Assembly: GCF_016863035.1 (NCBI RefSeq)
Contig: NZ_BOOC01000033.1
Location: 94,553 to 158,552 of the forward strand
Length of the DNA: 64,000 nucleotides
From: Microbispora corallina
GTDB lineage: Bacteria > Actinomycetota > Actinomycetes > Streptosporangiales > Streptosporangiaceae
Direction of reading: 5' to 3'
The position numbers and the translations under genes were made by a program. The notes below the pieces were generated by a model that saw nothing but the letters and a program-made list of their open reading frames with translations, made no database searches and was not told the DNA's origin. This document shows, one piece after another, positions 34,024 through 44,077 of the stretch (position 1 is the stretch's first letter; the number at the start of each line of letters is the position of its first letter).

Positions 34024-34053
34024 CTAGGGACGTGTCCTGCGGACACTCCCTAG
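34024..34053 (+). terminator. Terminator hairpin after XPB helicase
   Basis: CTAGGGA-C-GTGTCC, loop TGC, GGACAC-TCCCTAG: 13 paired bases with a single bulged C and a three-base loop. It stands 33 bases after the helicase stop. Confidence 0.7.
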
Positions 34054-34167
34054 ACCCAGGAGATGCCGTTGGGCCGGTTCACCCGCACCACCCCCTCGGA
34101 GCATTACCCCCGCATCACAGAGCCGTGATGGCGGCTATACCCCAATGTCCTGAAATTTCACCAAATT

Positions 34168-34185
34168 TGCCCATCCTATTGGGCA
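34168..34185 (-). terminator. Hairpin after the small membrane protein gene
   Basis: TGCCCA-N6-TGGGCA, located 28 bases after the leftward stop at 34213 and embedded in an AT-rich stretch. On the minus strand it is followed by AAATTTGG; termination is plausible. Confidence 0.4.
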
Positions 34186-34212
34186 TGGATCATCCACGTG
34201 GTGTCGTACGAC

Positions 34213-34554
34213 CTACTGGGCGACGACGCCGCCGACGAACAGGACGCCCACCGCGGCCAGCCATAACAGCACGGCCGTGCCGAACAGGGACTCCCTCCGG
34301 GCCAGCCAGGCGGTCGCCGTCACGGCCACGGCAGCCAGCGCGACCAGTCCCGACACCATGATCACCATGGTCAGGCGGTCGGCGCACTCCCACGAGGAGG
34401 GCGCACCCGGACAGAACGCCTCCTGGCCCCACCCGTCGAACACCGACATGCCCCACAGGGCGGCCAGCAGCAGACAGGCCACGGCCGGGATCACAGGCGG
34501 AACCCAGGTGCGCGTCACCCGGGTACAGATACCCGCGCCGCCGGACGGCGACAC
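34213..34554 (-). CDS. Four-helix-type small membrane protein, unknown
   Basis: 113 residues with three clear hydrophobic segments (VIPAVACLLLAALWGMSVF, LTMVIMVSGLVALAAVAVTA, FGTAVLLWLAAVGVLFVGGVV). Two cysteines (CPGAPSSWEC) lie in the outer loop and may be bridged. The start is uncertain: GTG 34554 or GTG 34518; neither has a strong ribosome site. Isolated and divergent from the HelD-like gene. No family recognised. Confidence 0.55.
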   Translation of the reverse strand: MSPSGGAGICTRVTRTWVPPVIPAVACLLLAALWGMSVFDGWGQEAFCPGAPSSWECADRLTMVIMVSGLVALAAVAVTATAWLARRESLFGTAVLLWLAAVGVLFVGGVVAQ

Positions 34555-34633
34555 GCACGGAAAATCCGTTTCGGCATCCGCCGGCCGTCGCTAAGCTCTT
34601 GTCTTTCCCACTGCCCTCCGGAGGAGTTTCCGC

Positions 34634-36619
34634 ATGCCTGGACATGTGCTCGACGCCGAGCGCGCCCACCTCGCGGCCTCCCGCGCCGCCCTGAAAGCCA
34701 TGCGCGAGCACGCCCGCTCGCTGTCCGCGGACGCCGCCGGCGACTGGGTCTCCCAGCAGATCCTGCAGTCCCTGCTCGACCAGCGGGTCGCCGCCCTGGC
34801 CGACCACCCCGACACCCCGCTGTTCTTCGGCCGGCTCGACCGCTCGGCCGCCGACGACCTGCCCGACACGATCTACGTCGGCCGCCGCCACGTGCACGAC
34901 GAGAGCAGCCGGCCGCTCGTCATCGACTGGCGGGCGCCCGTCTCCCGCGCGTTCTACCAGGCCGGCCCCGCCGACCCCATGGGCGTGGCGCTGCGCCGCC
35001 GGTTCGGCTACAAGGGCGGCGAGCTCACGGCGTACGAGGACGAGCCGCTCGACGGGCGGCGGCTCGGGCCGAGCCGGCTGCTCACCGAGGAGATCGAACG
35101 GCCGCGCACCGGGCCGATGCGCGACATCGTCGCGACCATCCAGCCCGACCAGGACGAGATCGTCCGCGCCGACCTCGGCGTCACGGTCTGCGTGCAGGGC
35201 GCCCCCGGCACCGGGAAGACGGCCGTCGGCCTCCACCGGGCCGCCTACCTGCTGTTCACCCACCGGGAGAGGCTCTCCCGGGCCGGCGTGATGATCGTCG
35301 GGCCCAACCGGGCCTTCCTCGCCTACATCTCCTCGGTCCTGCCCGCGCTCGGCGAGGTCAGGGTCGACCAGACGACGGTCACCGGCATCCTCGGCGAGCA
35401 CGCCCACCCCGAGGACCCGGCGGTGGCGGCGATCAAGGGCGACGCCCGGATGGCCGAGGTGGTCAGGCGCGCCCTGTGGCTCCACGTGACCAAGCCCGAG
35501 GAGGGCGTGCTGTTCACCAAGGGCATCAACCGCTACCGGGTGGCCGACCACGAGGTCCGCGAGATCGTCGCCGGGCTGCGGGGCACGACCAGGTACGGCC
35601 CGGGACGCGCCACCCTGGCCCAGCGCCTCGCCCACGCCGTGCTCATCCAGATGGAGCGGCGCGGCGAGTCGCCCGACGACCGCGTGCAGGACGCGGTGGC
35701 CCGGTCGAAGCCGGTGAAGGCCCTCCTCGACGCGGTCTGGCCGAAGCTCACGCCCGAGCAGGTCCTGTTCCGTCTGCTGTCGGACGCCGCCTTCCTCGCC
35801 CGCGCCTCCCGCTCGGACCTGTCGGCCGAGGAGCAGGAGCTGATCCTGTGGCGCAAGCCGTACAAGTCGCACCGCTCGGCGAAGTGGACGGCCGCGGACG
35901 CCGCCCTGCTCGACGAGATCGCCGGCCTCATCGAGCGCACGCCCTCCCACGGGCACCTGGTCGTCGACGAGGCCCAGGACCTGTCGGCCATGCAGCTGCG
36001 GGCGCTCGGCCGCCGCTGCCGCACCGGCTCGGCCACCGTGCTGGGGGACCTGGCCCAGGGCACCACGCCCTGGTCGGCCCGCTCGTGGAAGACCGTGCTC
36101 GACCATCTCGGCCAGCCGTCCGGCGAGGTGACCGAGCTGACGCTGGGGTTCCGCGTGCCACGGGAGGTCCTCGACTTCGCGGCGCGGCTGCTCCCCTCGG
36201 TCGCGCCCGACCTCGCCGCCCCGCGGTCGCTGCGTCCCGGCGCCGGGTCCCTGTCCGTACGGCCGGTCCCGGACGCCGTCGCCGCCGTCCCCGAGGCCGT
36301 ACGGCAGGCTCTCGGGCGCGAGGGGTCGATCGGCGTCATCGTCGCGGACGCGGCGGTGCCGGCCGTCTCTGCGGCGCTGGAGGGCGTCCCGCACACGGTC
36401 CTCGGCCCCGACTCGACCGGTGAGGACCGGGTGCTCGTCGTGCCCGCCACGCTGGCCAAGGGCCTGGAGTACGACCACGTGATCGTCGCCGAGCCCGCCG
36501 ACATCGTCGCCGCCGAGGACCGCGGGCCGGCCCGCCTCTACGTGGTCCTCACCCGGGCCGTCACCTCGCTCACCGTCCTCCACGCCCGCGACCTGCCCGC
36601 GGAGCTGGCCGTCCCCTGA
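34634..36619 (+). CDS. HelD-like superfamily 1 helicase (RNA polymerase recycling type)
   Basis: 661 residues. N-terminal helical arm (VLDAERAHLAASRAALKAMRE), TPLFFGRLD, VIDWRAPVSRAFYQA, Walker A QGAPGTGKTAVGLHRAA, RNRAF-type motif GPNRAFLAYIS, DEAQ box VVDEAQDLSAMQLRAL, GDLAQGT, and the C-terminal KGLEYDHV and YVVLTRA motifs. This is the HelD/HelR group, which dislodges RNA polymerase from DNA; some actinomycete members confer rifamycin tolerance. GGAGGAG lies seven bases before the ATG. I did not find a convincing rifamycin-associated element upstream. Confidence 0.87.
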   Translation: MPGHVLDAERAHLAASRAALKAMREHARSLSADAAGDWVSQQILQSLLDQRVAALADHPDTPLFFGRLDRSAADDLPDTIYVGRRHVHDESSRPLVIDWRAPVSRAFYQAGPADPMGVALRRRFGYKGGELTAYEDEPLDGRRLGPSRLLTEEIERPRTGPMRDIVATIQPDQDEIVRADLGVTVCVQGAPGTGKTAVGLHRAAYLLFTHRERLSRAGVMIVGPNRAFLAYISSVLPALGEVRVDQTTVTGILGEHAHPEDPAVAAIKGDARMAEVVRRALWLHVTKPEEGVLFTKGINRYRVADHEVREIVAGLRGTTRYGPGRATLAQRLAHAVLIQMERRGESPDDRVQDAVARSKPVKALLDAVWPKLTPEQVLFRLLSDAAFLARASRSDLSAEEQELILWRKPYKSHRSAKWTAADAALLDEIAGLIERTPSHGHLVVDEAQDLSAMQLRALGRRCRTGSATVLGDLAQGTTPWSARSWKTVLDHLGQPSGEVTELTLGFRVPREVLDFAARLLPSVAPDLAAPRSLRPGAGSLSVRPVPDAVAAVPEAVRQALGREGSIGVIVADAAVPAVSAALEGVPHTVLGPDSTGEDRVLVVPATLAKGLEYDHVIVAEPADIVAAEDRGPARLYVVLTRAVTSLTVLHARDLPAELAVP

Positions 36620-36718
36620 CGGACGTCACCGGCCGCGGCGCGCCGTCCGTGCTCGCCCGCATCGCCGTGCGCCTGCGGCGACAGCCCGCGCCGCGCGCCC
36701 CGAGCGGGAATGGTCGCG

Positions 36719-36748
36719 TTGCGGACGAAACGCCGCAAGGGCCACTAT
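36719..36748 (+). promoter_or_regulatory. Promoter of leaderless septum-domain gene
   Basis: TTGCGG (36719-36724), 18-base spacer, CACTAT (36743-36748); the GTG at 36757 is eight bases on. The transcript should begin at or near the start codon. Confidence 0.45.
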
Positions 36749-36756
36749 GTGGTCGC

Positions 36757-37638
36757 GTGACCCCCGACGCCTCTCCTCCCCCACCGGGGCCGTACGGCGC
36801 TCCCCACCCGGGAGCCGGCCCCTACGGCGACCCGTCCGCGCCGTCCAACCCCTACGCCGCGCCGCCCGCGGGGCCCTACGCCGGCGCCTATCCCGGACCT
36901 CCGGCCGGCCCCTACGGCGCCCCGCCCGCCGGGACGTACGCCGCGCCGCCCCCGGGACCCTACGCCGGACCGCCCGCCGATCCCTACGGCGCGCCGTACG
37001 GCATGCCCTATCCGCCGTACGGACAGGTCCCGCCGCGACCCCGGATGAACGGGTTCGCCGTCACGTCGCTCGTGTTCGGGATCATCGGCGGCGTGCTGCT
37101 GTCGGTCGTCTTCGGCGTGATCGCGCTCAGGCAGATCCGCAGACGCGGGGAGCGCGGTCGCGGCCTCGCCGTCGCGGGCCTGGTCCTGTCGGGCGCCTGG
37201 GTGGCGGTGATCGTCGCGGTCGCCCTGGTCGCGGTGCTCACGTCGGCCCAGCGGGACGCGAACGGCACGATCACCGGCGGCGGCTCCGTCGCCAGCACCG
37301 CCCTGCGCCCCGGCGACTGCGTCAACGGCGTGGCCGACGGCGTCGTGGTCACCAGCGTGACCGGGGTGCCGTGCACCCAGGCCCACGACGCCGAGGTGAT
37401 CACCCAGTTCGACCTCCCGGTGAAGGCGTGGCCCGGCAGGGAGGCCGCGGGCAACCAGGCGTCCGAGCAGTGCGAGAAGCGCCTCAACCGCATGCTCGCC
37501 GACAGCCCGATGCTCGACCGGCTGAGGAGCTTCGTGCTCTACCCGCCGAGCCAGTCGGCCTGGGCCCGCAGCCGTTCGGTCACCTGCATGGTGGTCGAGG
37601 GCCACGGCGGCAAGCTCAACAGCCCCGTCCCCCGGTAG
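36757..37638 (+). CDS. DUF4190/septum formation-domain membrane protein
   Basis: 293 residues. The first 90 are a Pro/Gly/Tyr/Ala-rich tail built of GPYGAPP-like repeats. Two membrane helices follow (FAVTSLVFGIIGGVLLSVVFGVIAL and LAVAGLVLSGAWVAVIVAVALVA), the DUF4190 arrangement. The outer C-terminal domain has LRPGDCVNG, VPCTQAHDAEVITQFDLP, SEQCEKRLN and VTCMVVEG, the pattern of the septum formation family (PF13845) with paired cysteines. GTG 36757 is chosen because a promoter lies just before it; an earlier frame is not conserved-looking. Envelope location; precise role unknown. Confidence 0.82.
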   Translation: MTPDASPPPPGPYGAPHPGAGPYGDPSAPSNPYAAPPAGPYAGAYPGPPAGPYGAPPAGTYAAPPPGPYAGPPADPYGAPYGMPYPPYGQVPPRPRMNGFAVTSLVFGIIGGVLLSVVFGVIALRQIRRRGERGRGLAVAGLVLSGAWVAVIVAVALVAVLTSAQRDANGTITGGGSVASTALRPGDCVNGVADGVVVTSVTGVPCTQAHDAEVITQFDLPVKAWPGREAAGNQASEQCEKRLNRMLADSPMLDRLRSFVLYPPSQSAWARSRSVTCMVVEGHGGKLNSPVPR

Positions 37639-37656
37639 CGCCACCCCAGGAACGGA

Positions 37657-37692
37657 GAAGGGGCCGCCCCGGACGACCGGGGCGACCCCTTC
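37657..37692. terminator. Bidirectional terminator hairpin
   Basis: GAAGGGG and CCCCTTC outside, GCCCCGG and CCGGGGC inside, ACGA loop. It lies 18 bases after the septum-domain stop and 48 before the groEL stop on the other strand, so it can serve both. Confidence 0.65.
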
Positions 37693-37740
37693 CACCTGTT
37701 CGCCTGTGCGCCTCGCGGCGCGGAGGGCCTACGGCGCGGA

Positions 37741-39495
<1,755 letters not shown>

Positions 39496-39503
39496 ACATG
39501 TAT

Positions 39504-39530
39504 TTAGCACTCTACCCCTGCGAGTGCAAG
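39504..39530. promoter_or_regulatory. CIRCE operator 1 (HrcA site) with overlapping promoter
   Basis: TTAGCACTC-N9-GAGTGCAAG. Leftward, the same bases supply TTGCAC as -35 and TAAATA as -10 with a 17-base spacer, so HrcA binding would block the groEL promoter directly. Confidence 0.85.
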
Positions 39531-39640
39531 CGGAAGCCCTGCTGACCAGCTTGGACGGGTACGTCCGCCACCTTGGGGAAACATGCCGAAGGCCCGGCCC
39601 GCACGGGCGGGCCAGGCCTTCTGTGTAGTCCTCGACGGGA

Positions 39641-39841
39641 TCAGACGGCCCGGACCGCCTCCGCCTGCGGGCCCTTCTGACCCTGGGTGATGTCGAACTC
39701 AACCCGCTGGCCCTGCTCGAGGGCCTTGTAGCCGTCCATCATGATTGCCGAGTAATGGACGAACACATCCTTCCCACCGTCTACCGCGATGAAGCCGTAG
39801 CCCTTGTCCGCGTTAAACCATTTGACGGTGCCCTGCGCCAC
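39641..39841 (-). CDS. Cold-shock protein, CspA family
   Basis: 66 residues: [20 protein letters not shown] (RNP-1) and [10 protein letters not shown] (RNP-2), ending [10 protein letters not shown]. An RNA/ssDNA-binding chaperone of classical size. GTG start with AGAGGAG seven bases upstream. About 250 bases without a gene follow upstream, enough for the long 5' leader usual for csp genes. The order Csp, MoaD/ThiS, threonine synthase-like next to groEL is a conserved actinomycete neighbourhood. Confidence 0.93.
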   Translation of the reverse strand: MAQGTVKWFNADKGYGFIAVDGGKDVFVHYSAIMMDGYKALEQGQRVEFDITQGQKGPQAEAVRAV

Positions 39842-40098
39842 TTTCCGACTCCTCTTGCTGGGCTGGGGACCACACACAAGAAGCCCCCGGTTTCGTCGAT
39901 CGTCTTCGACCATACCCGTGTCAAGGCGTAGGACAACAGAGTCAATCCGCAAACTACTACTCGGCGTTCGCTCATAGCAGGATCGGAGAATATTAACTTT
40001 ACTACTCGATAGTTGAGAATTGCACCATTTCGCTTAGGGCCGTTTGACTTCTACAACGATAGAAGCGCATGTCAGGTGCTCATCAGGCACCTCCGGGC
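39842..40098. other. Intergenic region: csp leader and AT-rich promoter zone
   Basis: 257 bases. The part at 39985-40068 is much AT-richer than its surroundings and should hold the csp promoter, but no clean -35/-10 pair could be chosen. CTTCTA-N6-TAGAAG at 40048-40065 may be a weak terminator for the sulfur-carrier gene. No coding frame is supported. Confidence 0.5.
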
Positions 40099-40374
40099 TC
40101 ACCCCCCGGCGACTGCGGGGATGACGGAGATGTGCACTCCGTCAGGCGTGGGGGTGTCCAGGCCCTGGGCGAATCGGACATCCTCTTCACCGACATAGAC
40201 GTTGACAAAACGCCGGATCTTGCCCGTCTCGTCGAGGATGCGCCCGCCGATGCCCGGATAGTCCGCGTCGAGCTTCTGCAGGACCTCCCGGAGCGTTCCA
40301 CCGTCCCCGGATACCTCCGCGGCTCCGTTGGTGTACGTACGCAGAATCGTCGGAATCCGTACGGAAACGCTCAT
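40099..40374 (-). CDS. MoaD/ThiS-family sulfur carrier protein
   Basis: 91 residues with a ubiquitin-like fold: MSVSVRIPTILRTYTNGAAE, LREVLQKLDADYPGIGGRIL, FVNVYVGEEDVRFAQGLDTP and the terminal VAGG. The exposed Gly-Gly end is the site of adenylation and thiocarboxylate formation. It lies 44 bases after the threonine synthase-like gene, on the same strand, under the same SAM riboswitch. In Mycobacterium the analogous CysO donates sulfur to the PLP enzyme CysM; here the partner would be the ThrC-like enzyme. No E1-like activator or JAMM protease is in the window. Confidence 0.9.
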   Translation of the reverse strand: MSVSVRIPTILRTYTNGAAEVSGDGGTLREVLQKLDADYPGIGGRILDETGKIRRFVNVYVGEEDVRFAQGLDTPTPDGVHISVIPAVAGG

Positions 40375-40418
40375 TTTTGGCTCGCTTTCTAGCTTCGGGT
40401 GGGTCTGACGAAACGTAT

Positions 40419-41669
40419 TCAGTTGGCGAAAGCCGCACGGAATGCCGCGAGCGAGGGCCGGATGACGGCCGACGGGCGGGCGTGCTCGGCGACCGCGTCG
40501 AGCGTCTTGAGCCCGTCGCCGGTGTTGAGGACCACGGTCTCGGCCTCCGGGTCGAGACGGCCCTCGCGGACGAGCTTCGCCAGCACGCCGACGGTCACGC
40601 CGCCTGCGGTCTCGGCGAAGATCCCCTCGGTCCTGGCCAGCAGGCGGATCGCGTCGACCACCTCGCGGTCGGTCACGTCCTCGACGGCGCCGCCCGTCCG
40701 CCGGGCGATGTCCAGCACGTACGGCCCGTCGGCCGGGTTGCCGATGGCGAGGGACTTGGCGATGGTGTCCGGCTTGACCGGCTGGACGACGTCCTGCCCG
40801 GCCTTGTACGCCTGGGAGACCGGCGAGCACCCCTCGGCCTGCGCGCCGAAGATCTTGTACGGCCGGTCCTCGACCAGCCCGAGCCTGATCAGCTCACGGA
40901 AGCCCTTGTCGACCTTGGTCAGCTGGGAACCGGACGCCACCGGGATGACGATCTGCTCGGGCAGCCGCCAGCCGAGCTGCTCGGCGATCTCGTATGCCAG
41001 CGTCTTGGAGCCCTCGGCGTAGTAGGGCCGGAGGTTCACGTTGACGAACCCCCACTTCTCGCCCAGCTCGTCGCCGATCAGCTCCGAGCAGAAGCGGTTC
41101 ACCTCGTCGTAGGTGCCCTCGATGCCGACGAGCCGGCCGCCGTACACCGAGGCCATCGTGATCTTGGCCTCTTCGAGGTCGGAGGGGATGAACACGCAGG
41201 AGTCGAGCCCGGCACGGGCGGCGGCGGCGCCCACCGCGCCGGCGAGGTTGCCGGTGGACGAGCACGACAGCGTGTGGAAGCCGAAGGTGCGGGCGGCCTC
41301 CAGCGCGATCGCGACCACCCGGTCCTTGAAGGAGTGGGTGGGGTTGCCGGAGTCGTCCTTGACGTGCAGCGACCGCAGGCCGAGCTCGGCGGCCAGGCGG
41401 TCGGCCCTGACGAGCTTGGTCCAGCCGGGCTGCAGGTTGGGCTTGGCCGCGACGTCCGGCGGGACGGGGAGCAGCGAACGGTAGCGCCAGATGTTCGTGG
41501 GGCCGGACTCGATGTCCTCCCGGCGGACCTCGCCGAAGTCGTAGGCCACTTCGAGAGGGCCGAAACACTCGGCACAGGCGAAGATCGGGCCGAGGTCGTA
41601 GATCGCGCCGCACTCGCGGCAGGACAGACCGGTGGCGGGGCCGAAGTCGGAAGCGTTCGTGTGCGCCAT
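40419..41669 (-). CDS. thrC: Threonine synthase-like PLP enzyme under a SAM riboswitch
   Basis: 416 residues. An N-terminal zinc ribbon (C17-x2-C20, C32-x2-C35), then the fold-type II PLP domain with the Schiff-base lysine K115 in SGNPTHSFKDR, the phosphate loop-like CSSTGNLAGAV and IPVASGSQLTKVDKG. By family it converts O-phosphohomoserine to threonine. The context argues for another product: the SAM-I riboswitch upstream and the sulfur carrier downstream suggest that O-phosphohomoserine is instead substituted with sulfur to give homocysteine. Canonical actinomycete thrC usually sits with hom and thrB, absent here. Start ATG 41669. Family sure, reaction uncertain. Confidence 0.88.
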   Translation of the reverse strand: MAHTNASDFGPATGLSCRECGAIYDLGPIFACAECFGPLEVAYDFGEVRREDIESGPTNIWRYRSLLPVPPDVAAKPNLQPGWTKLVRADRLAAELGLRSLHVKDDSGNPTHSFKDRVVAIALEAARTFGFHTLSCSSTGNLAGAVGAAAARAGLDSCVFIPSDLEEAKITMASVYGGRLVGIEGTYDEVNRFCSELIGDELGEKWGFVNVNLRPYYAEGSKTLAYEIAEQLGWRLPEQIVIPVASGSQLTKVDKGFRELIRLGLVEDRPYKIFGAQAEGCSPVSQAYKAGQDVVQPVKPDTIAKSLAIGNPADGPYVLDIARRTGGAVEDVTDREVVDAIRLLARTEGIFAETAGGVTVGVLAKLVREGRLDPEAETVVLNTGDGLKTLDAVAEHARPSAVIRPSLAAFRAAFAN

Positions 41670-41685
41670 GAAGCGAGGCCTTTCC

Positions 41686-41823
41686 CTCATCTTCGCTCGG
41701 TGACCACCCTGGTCACGAGCCGGAATTGGCACCTGTCCCGGCCGGCCTCGTGGGGCACGAGTTCGGACGCCGGGAGGGTTGCCGGGGCTTCGCAGGGCCG
41801 GTCCCTCCACCCCTCTGGATGAG
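41686..41823 (-). ncRNA. SAM-I (S-box) riboswitch upstream of the ThrC-like gene
   Basis: Reading leftward: P1 strand CTCATC (41823-41818), then AGAGGGGTGGAGGGACCGGC, GAAGCCCCGGCAACC (conserved core), GGTGCCAATTCCGG (41733-41720 region), the P4 hairpin GTGACCA-GGG-TGGTCAC (41716-41700) and the closing GATGAG (41691-41686). These are the S-box signature elements in the correct order. The purine-rich ribosome site (GAGGGAAAGG) directly abuts the P1 3' strand, 8-18 bases before the ATG, so control of translation is likely; no separate terminator is seen. Confidence 0.9.
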
Positions 41824-41859
41824 CAATATTCAGTTGTCGACCCGCGAAGGGTCCCTAGC

Positions 41860-41865
41860 ACTGTA
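41860..41865 (-). promoter_or_regulatory. Possible -10 box for the riboswitch operon
   Basis: Leftward TACAGT would start transcription near 41852, about 30 bases before the aptamer. No matching -35 is visible, so confidence is low. Confidence 0.3.
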
Positions 41866-41890
41866 CCCCGCCGTCCCCGGTGTCCGTTCC

Positions 41891-41913
41891 AACGTCTCAG
41901 ATTGCGAGACGTT
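41891..41913. terminator. Perfect 8-bp hairpin after the sigma factor gene
   Basis: AACGTCTC-N7-GAGACGTT, 28 bases after the sigma-factor stop. A third GAGAC copy lies at 41925-41930. Position suits a terminator, but it also lies just upstream of the SAM-riboswitch promoter, so an operator role is possible. Confidence 0.5.
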
Positions 41914-41940
41914 CCGTATCACCCTGAGACACCGCGGGAG

Positions 41941-42492
41941 TCAGCCGTACGCCTCGCCGAGCGCGGTCTGGACGTACTTGCGCGCCTGGTGGATTCGGGA
42001 CTTGACCGTCCCGAGGGGGATGCCGAGCTGGTCGGCGACCTCGTTGTAGTCGAGCTGGCAGATGTCGCGCAGCACGAGCGCCTGGGCCAGGTCGGGCCGC
42101 TCGGCCTCCAGCGCCTCCATGGCGTCCAGCAGGTCGAGCCGTGAGCCGGCGATGACGCTGACCCTGCGCGGGTCGGGACGCTGGTCGGGCAGCTCCTCCG
42201 CCTGCTCCGACGCCCGCCGCTTCAGGCTGCGGTAGGTGGTCCGCGCGCAGTTCACGGTCACGATGTGCAGCCACGTGCTGAACTTCGCGCGGCCCTCGAA
42301 CCTGCCGATGTTGCGCGCCACGGCCAGCAGCGTGTCCTGTGACGCCTCCTCGGCGTCCTGCCGGTACGGTAGAAGACGCTCGCAGTGCCGCAACACGTCG
42401 GGCTCGATGCGGCGCAGCAGCTCGCCCAGCGCCCGGTGGTCACCCTGGGCGGCCGATCGGGCGAGGTCCTCGGTCGTCTCGTCCAGTGCCAT
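41941..42492 (-). CDS. ECF-type RNA polymerase sigma factor
   Basis: 183 residues. Sigma region 2 (QDAEEASQDTLLAVARNIGRF and KFSTWLHIVTVNCARTTYRS) and region 4 (RDICQLDYNEVADQLGIPL, GTVKSRIHQARKYV) are complete; regions 1 and 3 are absent as in group 4 sigmas. ATG 42492 is preferred, with GGAAGGG eleven bases upstream; ATG 42525 has no spacing for a ribosome site. No anti-sigma gene is adjacent, so control is by other means. Its regulon is unknown. Confidence 0.88.
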   Translation of the reverse strand: MALDETTEDLARSAAQGDHRALGELLRRIEPDVLRHCERLLPYRQDAEEASQDTLLAVARNIGRFEGRAKFSTWLHIVTVNCARTTYRSLKRRASEQAEELPDQRPDPRRVSVIAGSRLDLLDAMEALEAERPDLAQALVLRDICQLDYNEVADQLGIPLGTVKSRIHQARKYVQTALGEAYG

Positions 42493-42595
42493 GCCGAATC
42501 CAGCCCTTCCTCGATCGCTTGACATCCTATTGACGAAGGTCGGCTTTTATTAATCTTCCGGCATGCCCGACCGTTCAGTCCCGGGGGAGCCGAAC

Positions 42596-44017
42596 ATGAG
42601 CACTACCCTGATCGCCTCCAACAGAGGGCCGGTGTCGTTCACGCTCTCCGACGACGGCGCGCTCACCATGCGGCGAGGCGGGGGCGGGCTGGTCTCCGGG
42701 CTCTCCGAGGTGGTCAGGGACGGCGACGTCCTGTGGGTCTGCGCGGCCCTGTCCGACGGCGACCGCGGCGCGGTGCGGCTCGCGCCGGGCGGCCGGCTCG
42801 ACCAGGCCTTCGACACCGGGCCGGTGCGGATGCTCGACATCCCGCCGGCCGTCTTCCACCGGGCCTACAACGCGGTGGCCAACTCGACGCTCTGGTTCGT
42901 CAACCACCTGCTGTACAACACGCCCCTGACGCCGGAGTTCGGCACGCGCTTCCGCCGCGAGTGGGAGTCGTACCGCGACTACAACGGCGCGTTCGCCTTC
43001 GCGCTGGCCGAGGAGGCCGGGCACGGGGCCCGCGTCATGGTGCAGGACTACCACCTGACCCTCACCCCCGCCATGCTCCGCGTCGAGCGGCCCGACCTGC
43101 GGATCGCCCACTTCAGCCACACGCCGTGGGCGCCCCCGGAGTACTTCTCGCTCCTGCCGGACGACGTCGTGGCGGAGGTCCTCACCGGCATCCTCGGGGC
43201 CGACCACGCCGGGTTCCTCACCGCGCGGTGGGCCCGCGCGTTCATGGACTGCTGCGAGACCTTCCTCGGCGCCCATGTCGACCACACCGCCGGGGTCGTC
43301 TCGTACGACGACCGCACGACCCACATCGGCGTGCACCCGCTGGGCGTGAACGGCGAGGCGCTGCGGCGGCGTGCGGCCGAGCCCGACGTGGAGTCGCACA
43401 TGGCGGCCATCCGCGACCTGGTGGGCGACCGCAAGCTGATCGTCCGGATCGACCGGACCGAGCTGTCCAAGAACATCGTGCGCGGGCTCACGGCGTACCG
43501 GGAGTTCCTGGCCCGGCATCCCGAGTGGCACGGCAGGGTCGTCCACCTGGCCTTCGCCTACCCGTCCCGGCACGACCTGCCCGAGTACCGCGAGTACACC
43601 GCCGCCGTGCAGCGGTGCGCGAAGGAGATCGAGGACGAGTACGCCACCGAGGACTGGGACCCCCTGATCCTCAACGTGCACGACGACTATCCGCGGTCGC
43701 TGGCCGCCTACCGGATGGCCGACGTGCTGCTGGTCAACCCCATCCGCGACGGCATGAACCTCGTCGCCAAGGAGGGCCCGATCCTGTCGCCGCGGTGCGC
43801 GCTGGTGCTGTCCCGAGAGGCGGGCGCGGCGGCCGAACTGGGGCCCGACGCGCTGCTGGTCAACCCGTTCGACGTCACCGGGACGGCCGGCGCGCTGTAC
43901 GAGGCGCTGACGATGCCCGAGGAGGAGCGGCTCAAGCGCGGGGCCCGGCTGCGGGAGGCGGCCACGGCCCTGCCGCCGCTGCGCTGGTTCGAGGACCAGC
44001 TCGCCGCGCTGGGCTGA
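42596..44017 (+). CDS. otsA: Trehalose-6-phosphate synthase
   Basis: 473 residues of the GT20 family: [24 protein letters not shown] (phosphate-binding loop), [55 protein letters not shown] and [14 protein letters not shown]. It makes trehalose-6-phosphate from a nucleotide glucose and glucose-6-phosphate. ATG 42596 has GGGGGAG six bases upstream; an upstream ATG at 42563 lacks one. The phosphatase otsB is 1.9 kb away on the other strand. Confidence 0.95.
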   Translation: MSTTLIASNRGPVSFTLSDDGALTMRRGGGGLVSGLSEVVRDGDVLWVCAALSDGDRGAVRLAPGGRLDQAFDTGPVRMLDIPPAVFHRAYNAVANSTLWFVNHLLYNTPLTPEFGTRFRREWESYRDYNGAFAFALAEEAGHGARVMVQDYHLTLTPAMLRVERPDLRIAHFSHTPWAPPEYFSLLPDDVVAEVLTGILGADHAGFLTARWARAFMDCCETFLGAHVDHTAGVVSYDDRTTHIGVHPLGVNGEALRRRAAEPDVESHMAAIRDLVGDRKLIVRIDRTELSKNIVRGLTAYREFLARHPEWHGRVVHLAFAYPSRHDLPEYREYTAAVQRCAKEIEDEYATEDWDPLILNVHDDYPRSLAAYRMADVLLVNPIRDGMNLVAKEGPILSPRCALVLSREAGAAAELGPDALLVNPFDVTGTAGALYEALTMPEEERLKRGARLREAATALPPLRWFEDQLAALG

Positions 44018-44077
44018 CGAGGGTCTCCCGACGGACGTCGTGGCCGGCGATGAGGCGTGCGCTAACCTTGCCTGGCT

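Noticed and set aside
34063..34128. 21-residue frame after AGGAG (MPLGRFTRTTPSEHYPRITEP)
   Set aside because: Zero spacing between purine run and ATG, no conservation clue, and it lies between two hairpins.
34555..34633. Rifamycin-associated element before the HelD-like gene
   Set aside because: No inverted repeat of suitable length is visible between the divergent starts.
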